A DNA stretch of 64,000 nt from the NCBI RefSeq assembly GCF_914271485.1, contig NZ_CAJZAG010000009.1, positions 310,001-374,000 of the forward strand, given 5' to 3'. How positions within the stretch are numbered: position 1 is the first letter of the stretch; every line of letters starts with the position of its first letter. Below are positions 8,546-19,200 of this stretch, piece by piece. The DNA is from Cupriavidus pampae. GTDB taxonomy: Bacteria; Pseudomonadota; Gammaproteobacteria; Burkholderiales; Burkholderiaceae. The notes under the pieces were generated by a model. It ran no database searches and was not told the origin of the DNA. It worked only from the letters and a program-made list of their open reading frames with translations. A program made the position numbers and the translations under genes.

Positions 8546-9571
8546 TCAGGAGAGTTTCAGTACGTCGCGCAGCGACTCGCGGCGATGCCCATCGCGGCCA
8601 ATCACGGCCTCGGCATGCCACAGCGCATGGACAATGGCCTGCTCCACGCTGTCGGCCGCCGCGCGGAACAGCGGATCGAGCCGCGCTTCATGAAGCATGG
8701 CGACGGCAGGCATCGCGGACGCCGCGCCATGGGGCACGGTGTAGGCGGTGGAGAACGCCAGCGCGATATCACCGGAGCCGTGCCCATACACCGAACCCGT
8801 ACGCGCGAGCCCCGCGCCGGCGCGCAGCGACAGTCGCCGCAACTGGCGCGCATCGAGCGGCGCGTCGGTGGCGACGATCATGATGATCGAACCCTTCTCG
8901 GGCGCGGCCAAGGTCTGTGCCAGACGGGACGCCAGTTCGGTGCCGACATGCTGGCCGGCCAGTACCAGCGACTCGGGCGTCCCGAAATTCGACAGCACCA
9001 GCGCACCCACCGTGTAACGCGCGCCTTCGTGCTCCACCACACGTGAAGCCGTGCCGATACCACCCTTCACGCCAAACGACGACATACCGCGACCCGCGCC
9101 GATCGCGCCCTGCGCCACCGCCACGCCCGCGCCGTTCAGCGCGCGCGCGTAGTGATCGCCCGCGACCACCATCGCCTGGATATCGTTGAGATAGCCGTCG
9201 TTGCACTCGAACACGAGCGGATTGACGGTAGGCCACGCGCGACCGATCTCGGGGTTGTCGGCAATCGCCGAGCGAATCTGCGCCTGCGCCACCGCCCCGA
9301 CCGAGAAAGTATTGGTCAGCGCGATCGGCGTCTCCAGCACGCCGAGCTCATCCACCTGCACGAGCCCGATGCTCTTGCCGAAACCATTGAGCACCGACGC
9401 CGCGGCCGGCACCTTGTCCGTATAGACGTTGCCCGCATGCGGGCGCACCACGGTCACGCCGGTCTGGCAGGCATCGTGCGCAAGCGTGCAGTGGCCGACG
9501 GTCACGCCGGCCACATCGGTAATCGCATCACGCGGACCGGTGGGCAGGTGCCCGATGTAGGGGGCTGTCAT
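8546..9571 (-). CDS. P1 (S58) family peptidase, DmpA/BapA-like aminopeptidase
   Basis: This 341-residue N-terminal-nucleophile hydrolase is of the DmpA/BapA family, whose members self-cleave before a serine and then release N-terminal L-, D- or beta-amino acids. The cleavage site is readable as G227-S228 in EKGSIIMIVATDAPL. Other family blocks are TDVAGVTVGHCTL (about 18-30) and the conserved N124-containing ECNDGYLND. Its start lies 6 bp after the gsiD stop and its end 7 bp before the M55 gene, so it belongs to the transporter operon. Substrate preference (D-, L- or beta-peptides) is unknown. Confidence 0.92.
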   Translation of the reverse strand: MTAPYIGHLPTGPRDAITDVAGVTVGHCTLAHDACQTGVTVVRPHAGNVYTDKVPAAASVLNGFGKSIGLVQVDELGVLETPIALTNTFSVGAVAQAQIRSAIADNPEIGRAWPTVNPLVFECNDGYLNDIQAMVVAGDHYARALNGAGVAVAQGAIGAGRGMSSFGVKGGIGTASRVVEHEGARYTVGALVLSNFGTPESLVLAGQHVGTELASRLAQTLAAPEKGSIIMIVATDAPLDARQLRRLSLRAGAGLARTGSVYGHGSGDIALAFSTAYTVPHGAASAMPAVAMLHEARLDPLFRAAADSVEQAIVHALWHAEAVIGRDGHRRESLRDVLKLS

Positions 9572-9577
9572 GACCGA

Positions 9578-10501
9578 TCAGCGGCGGTCGATCTTCGGAT
9601 CCAACGCGTCGCGCAGCCCGTCGCCGAGCAGGTTGAACGCCAGCACCGTCAGGAAGATCGCCACGCTCGGGAAGATCGCCACGTGCGGCGCGGTCACCAT
9701 GTCGGCCCGCGCCTCGTTGAGCATCGCGCCCCATTCGGGCGTGGGCGGCTGCGCGCCGAGGCCGAGGAACGACAGGCCCGCCGCGGTGATGATCGAAGTG
9801 CCGATCCGCATCGAGAAATACACCACGATCGACGACACCGTGCCCGGCAGGATATGCCGCATCAGGATGGTCCAGTCGGACGCGCCGATGCTGCGGGCGG
9901 CTTCCACATACGTCAATTGCTTGAGCATCAGCGTGTTGCCGCGCACCAGACGCGCGAACGCCGGCACGCTGAACACCGCCACCGCGAAGATCACGTTGGT
10001 CATGCCGTTGCCGAGAATCGCAACGATACCGATCGCCAGCAAAATGCCCGGAAACGCAAACAGCACGTCCGAGATACGCGTCACGATGCGGTCCCACCAG
10101 CCTTCGTAGTAGCCGGCCAGCAGACCCAGCACGGTACCGATGATCGCGCCGATGATCACCGAGAAGAACCCCGCGGCCAGCGAAATGCGCGTGCCCGCGA
10201 TGATGCGGCTGAAGATGTCGCGGCCAAGCGAGTCGACGCCCATCCAGTGCGCGGCCGACGGCCCCGCATTGAGCGAATCATAGTCGAAGTAGTTTTCGGG
10301 ATCGTACGGCACGATGTGCGGTGCCAGCACTGCGATCACGACGAGCATCAGCACGAACACCCCGGCGGCGATCGCCAGATGCTGCTTGCGGAATTTGCGC
10401 CAGAACTCCGTCCACGGCGTGCGCACGCGCTCGCGCGAGAACGGGTTGACGGTGGCCGCTTCGTGCGACGCGGAACTGGCGGGCGTGGAGATATCAGACA
10501 T
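9578..10501 (-). CDS. gsiD: Peptide/glutathione ABC transporter inner-membrane permease (GsiD/DppC type)
   Basis: This 307-residue permease of the oligopeptide/nickel family has an N-terminal cytoplasmic arm, a first helix (HLAIAAGVFVLMLVVIAVLA), a DppC/GsiD-type periplasmic insert (SAAHWMGVDSLGRDIFSRII) and the EAA loop (EAARSIGASDWTILMRHILPG). It pairs with GsiC, with a 16-bp gap between the genes. The name GsiD follows the gsiA-D gene set beside the isoaspartyl peptidase, as in enterobacterial iaaA-gsiABCD. True specificity could be dipeptides, isopeptides or D-amino-acid peptides. Confidence 0.9.
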   Translation of the reverse strand: MSDISTPASSASHEAATVNPFSRERVRTPWTEFWRKFRKQHLAIAAGVFVLMLVVIAVLAPHIVPYDPENYFDYDSLNAGPSAAHWMGVDSLGRDIFSRIIAGTRISLAAGFFSVIIGAIIGTVLGLLAGYYEGWWDRIVTRISDVLFAFPGILLAIGIVAILGNGMTNVIFAVAVFSVPAFARLVRGNTLMLKQLTYVEAARSIGASDWTILMRHILPGTVSSIVVYFSMRIGTSIITAAGLSFLGLGAQPPTPEWGAMLNEARADMVTAPHVAIFPSVAIFLTVLAFNLLGDGLRDALDPKIDRR

Positions 10502-10517
10502 GCGATGCGCGCCTCTG

Positions 10518-11438
10518 TTACTTGTAGCGGATGGCGGGGTTGATCACCGTGTAGAGCAGGTCCACCACAAGGTTGATCAGAATGAATTCGAGCGAGAACA
10601 GCAACACCTCGGCCTGAATCACCGGGTAGTCGCGCATCTCGACCGCGTCAACCAGCAGACGGCCAAGGCCGGGCCAGTTGAACACTTTTTCGACGAGGAT
10701 CGAGCCGCCCAGCAGAAAGCCGAACTGCAGGCCCATCATCGTCACGACGGGAATCATCGCGTTGCGCAGCGTGTGCTTGACCACCACGACAGTCTCGCGC
10801 ACACCCTTGGCGCGCGCGGTGCGCACGAAGTCTTCCTGCAGCACCTCGATGAACGACGCACGCGTGAAGCGCGCCATCACCGCGGCCACCGCGGCGCCGA
10901 GCGTCAGCGACGGCAGGATGTAGTGCTTCCAGCTATCGGCGCCGATCGACGGCAGCCAGCCCAGCTGTACCGAGAACACTTCCATCAGCAGCATACCGAG
11001 CGCGAACGCCGGGAACGAAATGCCCGATACCGCGAGCGTCATGCCCAGACGGTCCGGCCACTTGTTGCGGAATACCGCCGAGCCGATACCGATCGTCATA
11101 CCGAACACCACCGCCCAGGCCATCGACGTCAGCGTCAGATAGAGGGTGGGCAGGAAGCGCTCGCCAATTTCCTCGCTGACCGGACGCTTGGTCCGCAGCG
11201 ACGTGCCGAATTCTCCCTGCAGCGCGTTCGAGAAAAACCGGACGAACTGTTCGTGCATCGGACGGTCGAGACCCAGGTCCTTGCGCACGAGCTCCACGGT
11301 CGCCTGGTCGGCTTCGGGGCCGGCTGCCAGCCGCGCCGGATCGCCGGGCAGCATATGGACGAACAGGAACACCATCACCGCCACCAGCAGCAGTGTGGGA
11401 ATCACGCCCAGGCATCGTTTGAGGAAGTAATTCAGCAT
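10518..11438 (-). CDS. gsiC: Peptide/glutathione ABC transporter inner-membrane permease (GsiC/DppB type)
   Basis: This 306-residue permease starts at MLNYFLKRCLGV (ATG 11438), the usual DppB/GsiC N-terminus; the longer frame to 11474 adds a non-conserved 12-residue extension that runs back toward the upstream hairpin. FVHMLPGDPARLAAGP and the EAA loop (VRTARAKGVRETVVVVKHTLRNAMIPV) are family hallmarks. It forms the heterodimeric channel with GsiD. A strong hairpin lies in the short gap to gsiB just upstream. Confidence 0.9.
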   Translation of the reverse strand: MLNYFLKRCLGVIPTLLLVAVMVFLFVHMLPGDPARLAAGPEADQATVELVRKDLGLDRPMHEQFVRFFSNALQGEFGTSLRTKRPVSEEIGERFLPTLYLTLTSMAWAVVFGMTIGIGSAVFRNKWPDRLGMTLAVSGISFPAFALGMLLMEVFSVQLGWLPSIGADSWKHYILPSLTLGAAVAAVMARFTRASFIEVLQEDFVRTARAKGVRETVVVVKHTLRNAMIPVVTMMGLQFGFLLGGSILVEKVFNWPGLGRLLVDAVEMRDYPVIQAEVLLFSLEFILINLVVDLLYTVINPAIRYK

Positions 11439-11461
11439 CGAGAACTCATGTTGTAATTGCT

Positions 11462-11484
11462 CCCCTCCCCCCATGGGGGAGGGG
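11462..11484 (-). terminator. Intercistronic hairpin between gsiB and gsiC
   Basis: A perfect 10-bp stem (CCCCTCCCCC / GGGGGAGGGG) with a 3-nt CAT loop lies 14 bp after the gsiB stop and 24 bp before the gsiC start. There is no T-run on the minus strand. It is therefore more likely an mRNA-stabilising or partial-attenuation hairpin that raises binding-protein level over permease level than a full terminator. Confidence 0.55.
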
Positions 11485-11497
11485 TAATGCTCACTGC

Positions 11498-13054
11498 TTA
11501 CTGCTTGATGTCGATCTCGTCGAAGTTGAACGAGCCGTCAGGCATCGCGTACGCGCCCGACAGACGCTTCGAACGCGCGAACAGCACCTTCTCCGTCACG
11601 AGGAACGCCCACGGCGCGTCCTTCCAGATCCGCTCCTGCGCGTCCTTGTACAGACGGGCCTTCTCGGCGCGATCGGTGGTACGCAGCGCGCCGGCGATGT
11701 CGGCGTCAACCTGATCGTTCTTGTAGTACGCGGTGTTCAGCAGCTTCGGAGGCATCGATTCCGAAGCCAGCAGCGGACGCAGCGCCCAGTCCGACTCACC
11801 GGTCGACGACGACCAGCCCACGTAGTACAGACGCACGCCGGCGTCCTCGGGCTTCTGCACGCTCTCCACCTTCTCCACGCGCTGGCCAGCTTCCAGTGCC
11901 TGCACGCTGGCCTTGATGCCAACCTGCTGCAGCTGCTGCTGCACGAACTGGATCACCTTCTGCGCGGTGGTGTGGTTATACGCCGACCACAGCGTGGTCT
12001 CGAAACCGTTCGGGTAGCCGGCTTCCTTCAGCAGCTCGCGTGCCTTGGCCGGATCATACGGCCACGGGCCCAGCTTCTCGGCGTAGTCCACGCCCTGCGG
12101 CACCACGCCGTCGGACGGCGTGGCATAGCCGGCAAATGCCACCTTGGCCAGCGCGTCCTTGTTGATCGCGTAGTTGATGGCCTGACGCACCTTCGGGTCG
12201 TTGAACGGCTTCACCTGCGTGTTGAACGAGATGTAGCGCGCGATGATCGACGGCGCGTCGATCATGTCGACCTTCGGGCTGGCCTTCAGCACGGCGGCCT
12301 GCTCGAACGGAATGCGGAACGCGAAGTCGGCTTCGCCGGTCTGCATCACCGCGGCGCGGGTGTTGTTGTCCACCACCGGCTTCCACGTGATCGAGTCGAT
12401 CTTCGGATAGCCCGTCTTCCAGTAGCCCGCGAACTTCTTGCCCTTCAGGTAATCGGTCTGCTTCCACTCGACGAACTCGAACGGACCCGTGCCCACCGGG
12501 TGGAACGCGATTTCCTTGCCGTACTTCTTCAGCGCGGTCGGCGAGATCATCACGGCCGACGGATGCGACAGCACGTTGATAAACGGCGAGAACGGCTCTT
12601 TCAGCGTGATCTTGACGGTGTTGGCGTCGATCACGTCGGTCTTGGCCACGCGGTTGAACAGCGTGTAGCGCTTGAGCTTGTTGGCCGGGTCGATCACGCG
12701 ATCGAAGTTGGCCTTGACGGCGCTCGCGTCGAACGTGGTGCCGTCATGGAACTTGACGCCCTTCTTGAGCTTGATGGTGTAGGTCAGGCCGTCCTTGCTG
12801 GCTTCGTAGCTTTCAGCCAGCACGTTGACGAGCTTGAGGTCCTTGTCCAGGCCGAACAGGCCCTGGTAGAACGACTTGGTCACCGCCTGCGACAGCGTGT
12901 CGTTCGAATCGTACGGATCGAGCGTGGTGAACGTGGAGTCCACGGCCATCACGGCGTCCTTGGCGGCAAACGCGGGGCTCGCACCGAGCATGCCCAGGGC
13001 GCCAACTGCAACGGCGCCGGCAAACAGCCTGGGCGAAACCATACGGATAGTCAT
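11498..13054 (-). CDS. gsiB: Periplasmic peptide/glutathione-binding protein (SBP family 5)
   Basis: This 518-residue solute-binding protein begins at MTIRMVSPRLF (ATG 13054), nine codons inside the longest frame, chosen because AGGAGA lies 8 nt upstream. It has a Sec signal peptide with cleavage probably after ASPAFA. Family blocks include LKKGVKFHDGTTFDASAVKANFDRV (cut here for length) and FHPVGTGPFEFVEWK, both typical of DppA/OppA/GsiB-type receptors. It captures peptide in the periplasm for GsiCD. It sits between gsiA (32 bp upstream) and gsiC in one transcription unit. Confidence 0.9.
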   Translation of the reverse strand: MTIRMVSPRLFAGAVAVGALGMLGASPAFAAKDAVMAVDSTFTTLDPYDSNDTLSQAVTKSFYQGLFGLDKDLKLVNVLAESYEASKDGLTYTIKLKKGVKFHDGTTFDASAVKANFDRVIDPANKLKRYTLFNRVAKTDVIDANTVKITLKEPFSPFINVLSHPSAVMISPTALKKYGKEIAFHPVGTGPFEFVEWKQTDYLKGKKFAGYWKTGYPKIDSITWKPVVDNNTRAAVMQTGEADFAFRIPFEQAAVLKASPKVDMIDAPSIIARYISFNTQVKPFNDPKVRQAINYAINKDALAKVAFAGYATPSDGVVPQGVDYAEKLGPWPYDPAKARELLKEAGYPNGFETTLWSAYNHTTAQKVIQFVQQQLQQVGIKASVQALEAGQRVEKVESVQKPEDAGVRLYYVGWSSSTGESDWALRPLLASESMPPKLLNTAYYKNDQVDADIAGALRTTDRAEKARLYKDAQERIWKDAPWAFLVTEKVLFARSKRLSGAYAMPDGSFNFDEIDIKQ

Positions 13055-13086
13055 TCTTCTTTCTCCTGGTGGAAGTACCACAAACT

Positions 13087-14979
<1,893 letters not shown>

Positions 14980-14981
14980 GC

Positions 14982-15962
14982 TCAACCGTAAATCCAGACG
15001 TTGACCGGCTCGCCCACGCGCGCGATGCCGCGGTACATGCCTTCGGTATTGAACGGCAACGTGACGTTGCCCGCGCGGTCCACCGCGATCAGGCCGCCGC
15101 GGCCATTGATCGCGGGCAGCTTTTCCATGACCACGCGACGCGCGGCCTCTTCGAGCGACAGGCCCGCGTAACGCATCTGCGCGGAGACGTCGAACGCCGC
15201 CACCGTGCGGATAAACATCTCGCCGGTGCCGGTGGCCGACACTGCGGCCACGTCGTCTGCATAGCAGCCCGCGCCGAACACCGGCGTGTCGCCCACGCGG
15301 CCGACCTGCTTGTTGGTGACGCCGCCCGTGGACGTTGCCGCGGCGACGTTGCCCTGCGCGTCGCAGGCCACCGCGCCTACCGTGCCGAACTTGCGGTCCG
15401 GGTCGATCGGGTCCGTGCCATTGCCCTGCGCCTGCGCCTGTGCGGCGAGTGCCGCGGCGTCGTGGTCGAGCAGTGCCATACCGGCCGTGGCGCGCGCGCG
15501 CTGCCATTGATCGTGCCGTGCCTGCGTGAAGTAGTACTCCGGTTCGACCAGTTCCAGTCCCTGCGCCGCGGCAAACGCCTCGGCGCCTTCGGCCGCGAAC
15601 AGCACGTGTTCGCTGTGCTCGAGTACCGCGCGCGCGGCCAGCACCGGGTTGCGCACGCGCTTGACGCAGGTAATGGCGCCCGCGTTCAGCGTCGCGCCAT
15701 CCATGACGGACGCATCCAGTTCGTAGGTACCGGCGTGCGTGAGCACGGCGCCCTTGCCTGCGTTGAACAGCGGGCAGTCCTCGAGCAGGCGCACGGCCTC
15801 GGTCACCGCGTCGAGCGCGCTGCCGCCCGCGGCCAGCACGCGCTGCCCTTCGCGCAATACGTGCTCGAGGGCTTCGGTGTACTCGCGTTCGCGTTGCGGG
15901 TCCATCGCGGCACGGGTGATCGTGCCTGCGCCACCGTGAATGGCAATGACAGCGGAATTCAT
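14982..15962 (-). CDS. iaaA: Isoaspartyl peptidase / plant-type L-asparaginase
   Basis: This 326-residue Ntn hydrolase (T2 family) starts at MNSAVIAIHGGAG (ATG 15962), with 13 non-conserved upstream codons dropped. The autocleavage site is G193-T194 in KFGTVGAVACD, freeing Thr194 as nucleophile, and STGG with GDTPVFGAGCYA form the rest of the active site. It hydrolyses isoaspartyl dipeptides and asparagine after self-processing. It precedes gsiABCD as in enterobacteria, where iaaA is cotranscribed with the glutathione importer. Role inferred: intracellular breakdown of imported beta-aspartyl peptides. Confidence 0.93.
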   Translation of the reverse strand: MNSAVIAIHGGAGTITRAAMDPQREREYTEALEHVLREGQRVLAAGGSALDAVTEAVRLLEDCPLFNAGKGAVLTHAGTYELDASVMDGATLNAGAITCVKRVRNPVLAARAVLEHSEHVLFAAEGAEAFAAAQGLELVEPEYYFTQARHDQWQRARATAGMALLDHDAAALAAQAQAQGNGTDPIDPDRKFGTVGAVACDAQGNVAAATSTGGVTNKQVGRVGDTPVFGAGCYADDVAAVSATGTGEMFIRTVAAFDVSAQMRYAGLSLEEAARRVVMEKLPAINGRGGLIAVDRAGNVTLPFNTEGMYRGIARVGEPVNVWIYG

Positions 15963-15975
15963 CTGTACGGGTAAC

Positions 15976-17010
15976 TCAGTCTGAAGATTTCGGGGCGGCA
16001 CGGCGCGAGGCGCCCTGCCGGGAATGGGTGGCGCGCGTGGTGCCTAGGTCGCCGGGGGTGTCGTCGCCGCGCGTTTTACTGGCCATGGCGTCCCTGGCCT
16101 CGGCGTTGCCGTGGTTACCATTGCCGCCGCCATGGGCGCCGCGCGCGCCGGGCGCGCCGTACAGCCATGGCAGCAGGAATTCGGTCATCTGCGCCGCGGC
16201 CTTGACCGAGCGGGCCGAACGATACGCTACCGCGCCGCATAACGCCTCTATCAGCGCGAGCACCGTGGCGTCGGAGTTCGCCGATAGCCGGTTGCCCGCG
16301 TTCGCATACAGCGCGATATCGGCCAGCGGCGCGAGCGGCGAGGTCGGGCCGTCTGTCAGCGCCAGCAGGCGGCCGCCGTGCGACTTGACGCGTTGCGCGA
16401 GCAGCATCGAGTCGGCCACGTAACGCGGGAACGCGATCACGATGACCAGATCCTGCGGCTGCAGCTTGAACAGTTGCCGTGCCGCGTGCGAGGCCCCGCC
16501 GGCGTTGGATACCGAGGTCACCATGCGGCAATGCATTTCGAGCCCATGCTGCAGCAGGCCCGCGAGAAAGCCGCTCGCGCCGAAGCCCATGATGTAGACA
16601 CGCTCGGCGCCGAGAATCGCATCCACCGCGCGTTCGCACGCATCGGCATCGAGCGCGCGGCGCGTGGCATCGAGATTGCGCGCGCCATCCTCGAGCGCGG
16701 CCGCGATGACGTCCGCCACCGACGACGGCCGCTCGAGTTCGGTACGCAGCCGCTCCACCGGCGCCAGCGTCGCCTCGAACCCGCGCACCAGTTCCGCGCG
16801 AAATTGCGGATAGCCCTCGAACCCGAGCGCGCGCGCAAAGCGGTTGGCGGTGGCCACCGACACGTCGACCGCGGTCGCGAATTCATCGATGCGCATGGTC
16901 GCGGCACGGAACAGGTTGTCGAGCACGTAGCCCGCCATCCGCTGATGCGCGGGCGTCAGCGTGGGCAGGCTACGGGCAATACGCTCGGAAATGGACAAAC
17001 CTTCGTGCAT
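15976..17010 (-). CDS. RpiR-family transcriptional regulator (HTH + SIS)
   Basis: This 344-residue regulator starts at MHEGLSISERIARSL (ATG 17010); the 27-residue extension to 17091 is not family-like. An N-terminal RpiR helix-turn-helix (MRIDEFATAVDVSVATANRFARALGF) is followed by a SIS domain (VYIMGFGASGFLAG ... DLVIVIAFPRYVADSM), which normally senses a phosphosugar or amino-sugar phosphate. The last ~50 residues are a disordered, G/R-rich tail, longer than usual. It heads the iaaA-gsi operon, 13 bp upstream of iaaA. A HexR-like palindrome lies upstream. A SIS sensor would fit induction by a cell-wall-derived ligand such as a muropeptide sugar. Confidence 0.88.
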   Translation of the reverse strand: MHEGLSISERIARSLPTLTPAHQRMAGYVLDNLFRAATMRIDEFATAVDVSVATANRFARALGFEGYPQFRAELVRGFEATLAPVERLRTELERPSSVADVIAAALEDGARNLDATRRALDADACERAVDAILGAERVYIMGFGASGFLAGLLQHGLEMHCRMVTSVSNAGGASHAARQLFKLQPQDLVIVIAFPRYVADSMLLAQRVKSHGGRLLALTDGPTSPLAPLADIALYANAGNRLSANSDATVLALIEALCGAVAYRSARSVKAAAQMTEFLLPWLYGAPGARGAHGGGNGNHGNAEARDAMASKTRGDDTPGDLGTTRATHSRQGASRRAAPKSSD

Positions 17011-17139
17011 GGGGGTGGCCTGTGGGTGGGCAGGCTTCAATCTGGTGCAAAATCCGATCTCCGCACCAAAGTCGGGATCGATTGGAAACATCCGGAAAGC
17101 ACGCTCGATGAAAAGGCACTTTCTGCGTGCGCCGGTTTA

Positions 17140-17155
17140 TGTAAATAAATTTACA
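17140..17155. promoter_or_regulatory. Putative RpiR-type operator
   Basis: TGTAAATAAATTTACA is an inverted repeat with 7-bp arms and a 2-bp spacer in an otherwise GC-rich gap. It resembles the HexR (RpiR family) site TGTAATTAAATTACA. It lies 130 bp upstream of the RpiR-family start and 122 bp upstream of the divergent ABC-F gene, so it could serve autoregulation of the peptide operon. Confidence 0.6.
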
Positions 17156-17277
17156 CGCAAACGGCATACCAGGAGAACCCCGGCGAACCCGAATAAGGGT
17201 AATCACCTAGATTCGAGCGCCGGGCTGCGCCGCGCTACAATGCCGCCCTGCCTCACCGTCCATCGCCCGTCCTCCCC

Positions 17278-19200
17278 GTGATTCGAATCGACCAGCTAGT
17301 CCTCCAGCGCGGCACCAAGGTGCTGTTCGACCAAACCAGCGTGACGCTGAACCCCGGCGAACGGGTGGGCCTCGTCGGCGCCAACGGCAGCGGCAAGTCG
17401 ACCTTGTTCTCGATGCTGCGCGGCGACCTGCACCCCGACGGTGGCGACCTGTTCATCCCCGCCAACTGGCGTATCGCCCACGTCGCGCAGGAAACGCCAG
17501 CGGTGGCGCGCAGCGCGCTGGACTACACCGTCGACGGCGACACACGCCTGCGCGAGATCGAGGCCCGCATCGCCTCGGCGCAGGCCTCCGGCGACGGCGC
17601 AGCCGAAGGCGAGGCGCATGCCGCGTATGCCGACGCCGACGGCTATACCGCCGCCGCGCGCGCCGAAGCACTGCTGCTGGGCCTGGGCTTTACGCTCCCG
17701 CAGGTGTCGCAGCCAGTGGCCTCGTTCTCCGGTGGCTGGCGCATGCGCCTGAACCTCGCCCAGGCACTGATGTGCCCGTCCGACCTGCTGCTGCTCGACG
17801 AACCAACCAATCACCTGGACCTCGACGCCATCGTCTGGCTCGAAGACTGGCTCGCGCGCTATCAGGGCACGCTGGTCATGATCTCGCACGACCGCGAGTT
17901 CCTCGATGCGATCTGCAACGTCACGGTCCATATCGAGCATCAGCAGCTGAAACGCTACGGCGGCAACTACACCCAGTTCGAAACGCTGCGCCTGCAGCAG
18001 ATGGCGCTGCAGCAGTCCGCCTACGCGCGCCAGCAGAAGGAAATCGCCCACCTCGAATCGTTTATCACGCGCTTCAAGGCCAAGGCCACCAAGGCCCGGC
18101 AGGCACAGAGCCGGGTCAAGGCACTCGAGCGAATGGAACGGCTCGCGCCCGTGCACGCGGCCGCCGGCTTCGCGTTCGAGTTCCGCGAGCCCGAGTCCGC
18201 GCCAAATCCGATGATGGTGCTGGACGGCGTGGATTGCGGCTACGCCGAGGCGGAGCCGCCCATCACGATCCTGCACAACCTCGCGCTGTCGATCCAGACC
18301 GGCCAGCGCATCGGCCTGCTCGGCGCCAACGGCCAGGGCAAGTCCACGCTCGTGAAAACGCTGGCCGGCACGCAGAATCCGATGACCGGCACGCTGCGGC
18401 ATGGCAAGGGCCTTGTGATCGGCTACTTTGCCCAGCATCAGCTGGAAACCCTGCGCGACCACGACTCGCCGCTGCAGCATCTGGCACGCCTGGCCCCCGA
18501 TACGCGCGAGCAGGAATTGCGCGACTTCCTCGGCAGCTTCAACTTCCGCGGTGATATGGCCACGGCGCCGATCGAGCCGTTCTCGGGCGGCGAGAAGGCA
18601 CGCCTGGCGCTGTCGCTGATAGTCTGGCAAAAGCCCAACCTGCTGCTGCTCGACGAACCGACCAACCACCTGGACCTGGAGACGCGCGAGGCGCTGACCA
18701 TGGCGCTGGCGCAGTTCGAAGGCACGTTGATTCTCGTTTCACACGATCGTCACCTGCTGCGCGCCACCTCGGACCAGTTCATGCTGGTGGCCGACGGCAC
18801 CATTCGCCCGTTCGATGGGGACCTCGACGACTACCGCGACTGGCTGCTGCAACAGGCCGCGGCCAAGCGCAATGCCGCCACCGCCGCGCACGCCAGCGAC
18901 GCCTCCCCTGCGGTCAACCGCAAGGATCAGCGCCGCGCGGAAGCCGATGAACGCCAGCGGCTGACGCAACTGCGCAAGCCGCTGACCAAGGAAGTCGAGA
19001 AAATCGAAAAGCGCATGGCCACGCTGCAGGCCGACAAGGAAACCATCGACGCGTTTATGGCCGATGAGTCGAGCTATGCGGAAGCCAACAAGGCGAAGCT
19101 GCTGGAGATGCTCAAGCGCCAGGGCGAAGTCACTGGCGAACTCGAACAGTTGGAAGAGCGCTGGCTCGAGCTACAAGAGCAGATCGAGCAGATCCTCTGA
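17278..19200 (+). CDS. ABC-F ATPase (YheS-like)
   Basis: This 640-residue soluble ABC-F protein starts at a GTG (MIRIDQLVLQRG). It has two ABC domains without membrane spans: Walker A GANGSGKST and GANGQGKST, signatures FSGGWRMRL and FSGGEKARL, and the linker PtIM region between them (about 230-300). A charged coiled-coil C-terminal tail covers about 555-640. Length and layout match E. coli YheS (637 residues). ABC-F proteins bind the ribosomal E site and relieve stalled translation; the exact cue for YheS-type members is poorly known. It ends directly against the convergent dsbB stop with no intergenic DNA. Confidence 0.92.
   Translation: MIRIDQLVLQRGTKVLFDQTSVTLNPGERVGLVGANGSGKSTLFSMLRGDLHPDGGDLFIPANWRIAHVAQETPAVARSALDYTVDGDTRLREIEARIASAQASGDGAAEGEAHAAYADADGYTAAARAEALLLGLGFTLPQVSQPVASFSGGWRMRLNLAQALMCPSDLLLLDEPTNHLDLDAIVWLEDWLARYQGTLVMISHDREFLDAICNVTVHIEHQQLKRYGGNYTQFETLRLQQMALQQSAYARQQKEIAHLESFITRFKAKATKARQAQSRVKALERMERLAPVHAAAGFAFEFREPESAPNPMMVLDGVDCGYAEAEPPITILHNLALSIQTGQRIGLLGANGQGKSTLVKTLAGTQNPMTGTLRHGKGLVIGYFAQHQLETLRDHDSPLQHLARLAPDTREQELRDFLGSFNFRGDMATAPIEPFSGGEKARLALSLIVWQKPNLLLLDEPTNHLDLETREALTMALAQFEGTLILVSHDRHLLRATSDQFMLVADGTIRPFDGDLDDYRDWLLQQAAAKRNAATAAHASDASPAVNRKDQRRAEADERQRLTQLRKPLTKEVEKIEKRMATLQADKETIDAFMADESSYAEANKAKLLEMLKRQGEVTGELEQLEERWLELQEQIEQIL

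Noticed and set aside
14980..15507. N-terminal extension of the gsiA frame
   Set aside because: It lies inside iaaA in another frame, is R/G/H-rich and precedes the conserved GsiA start.
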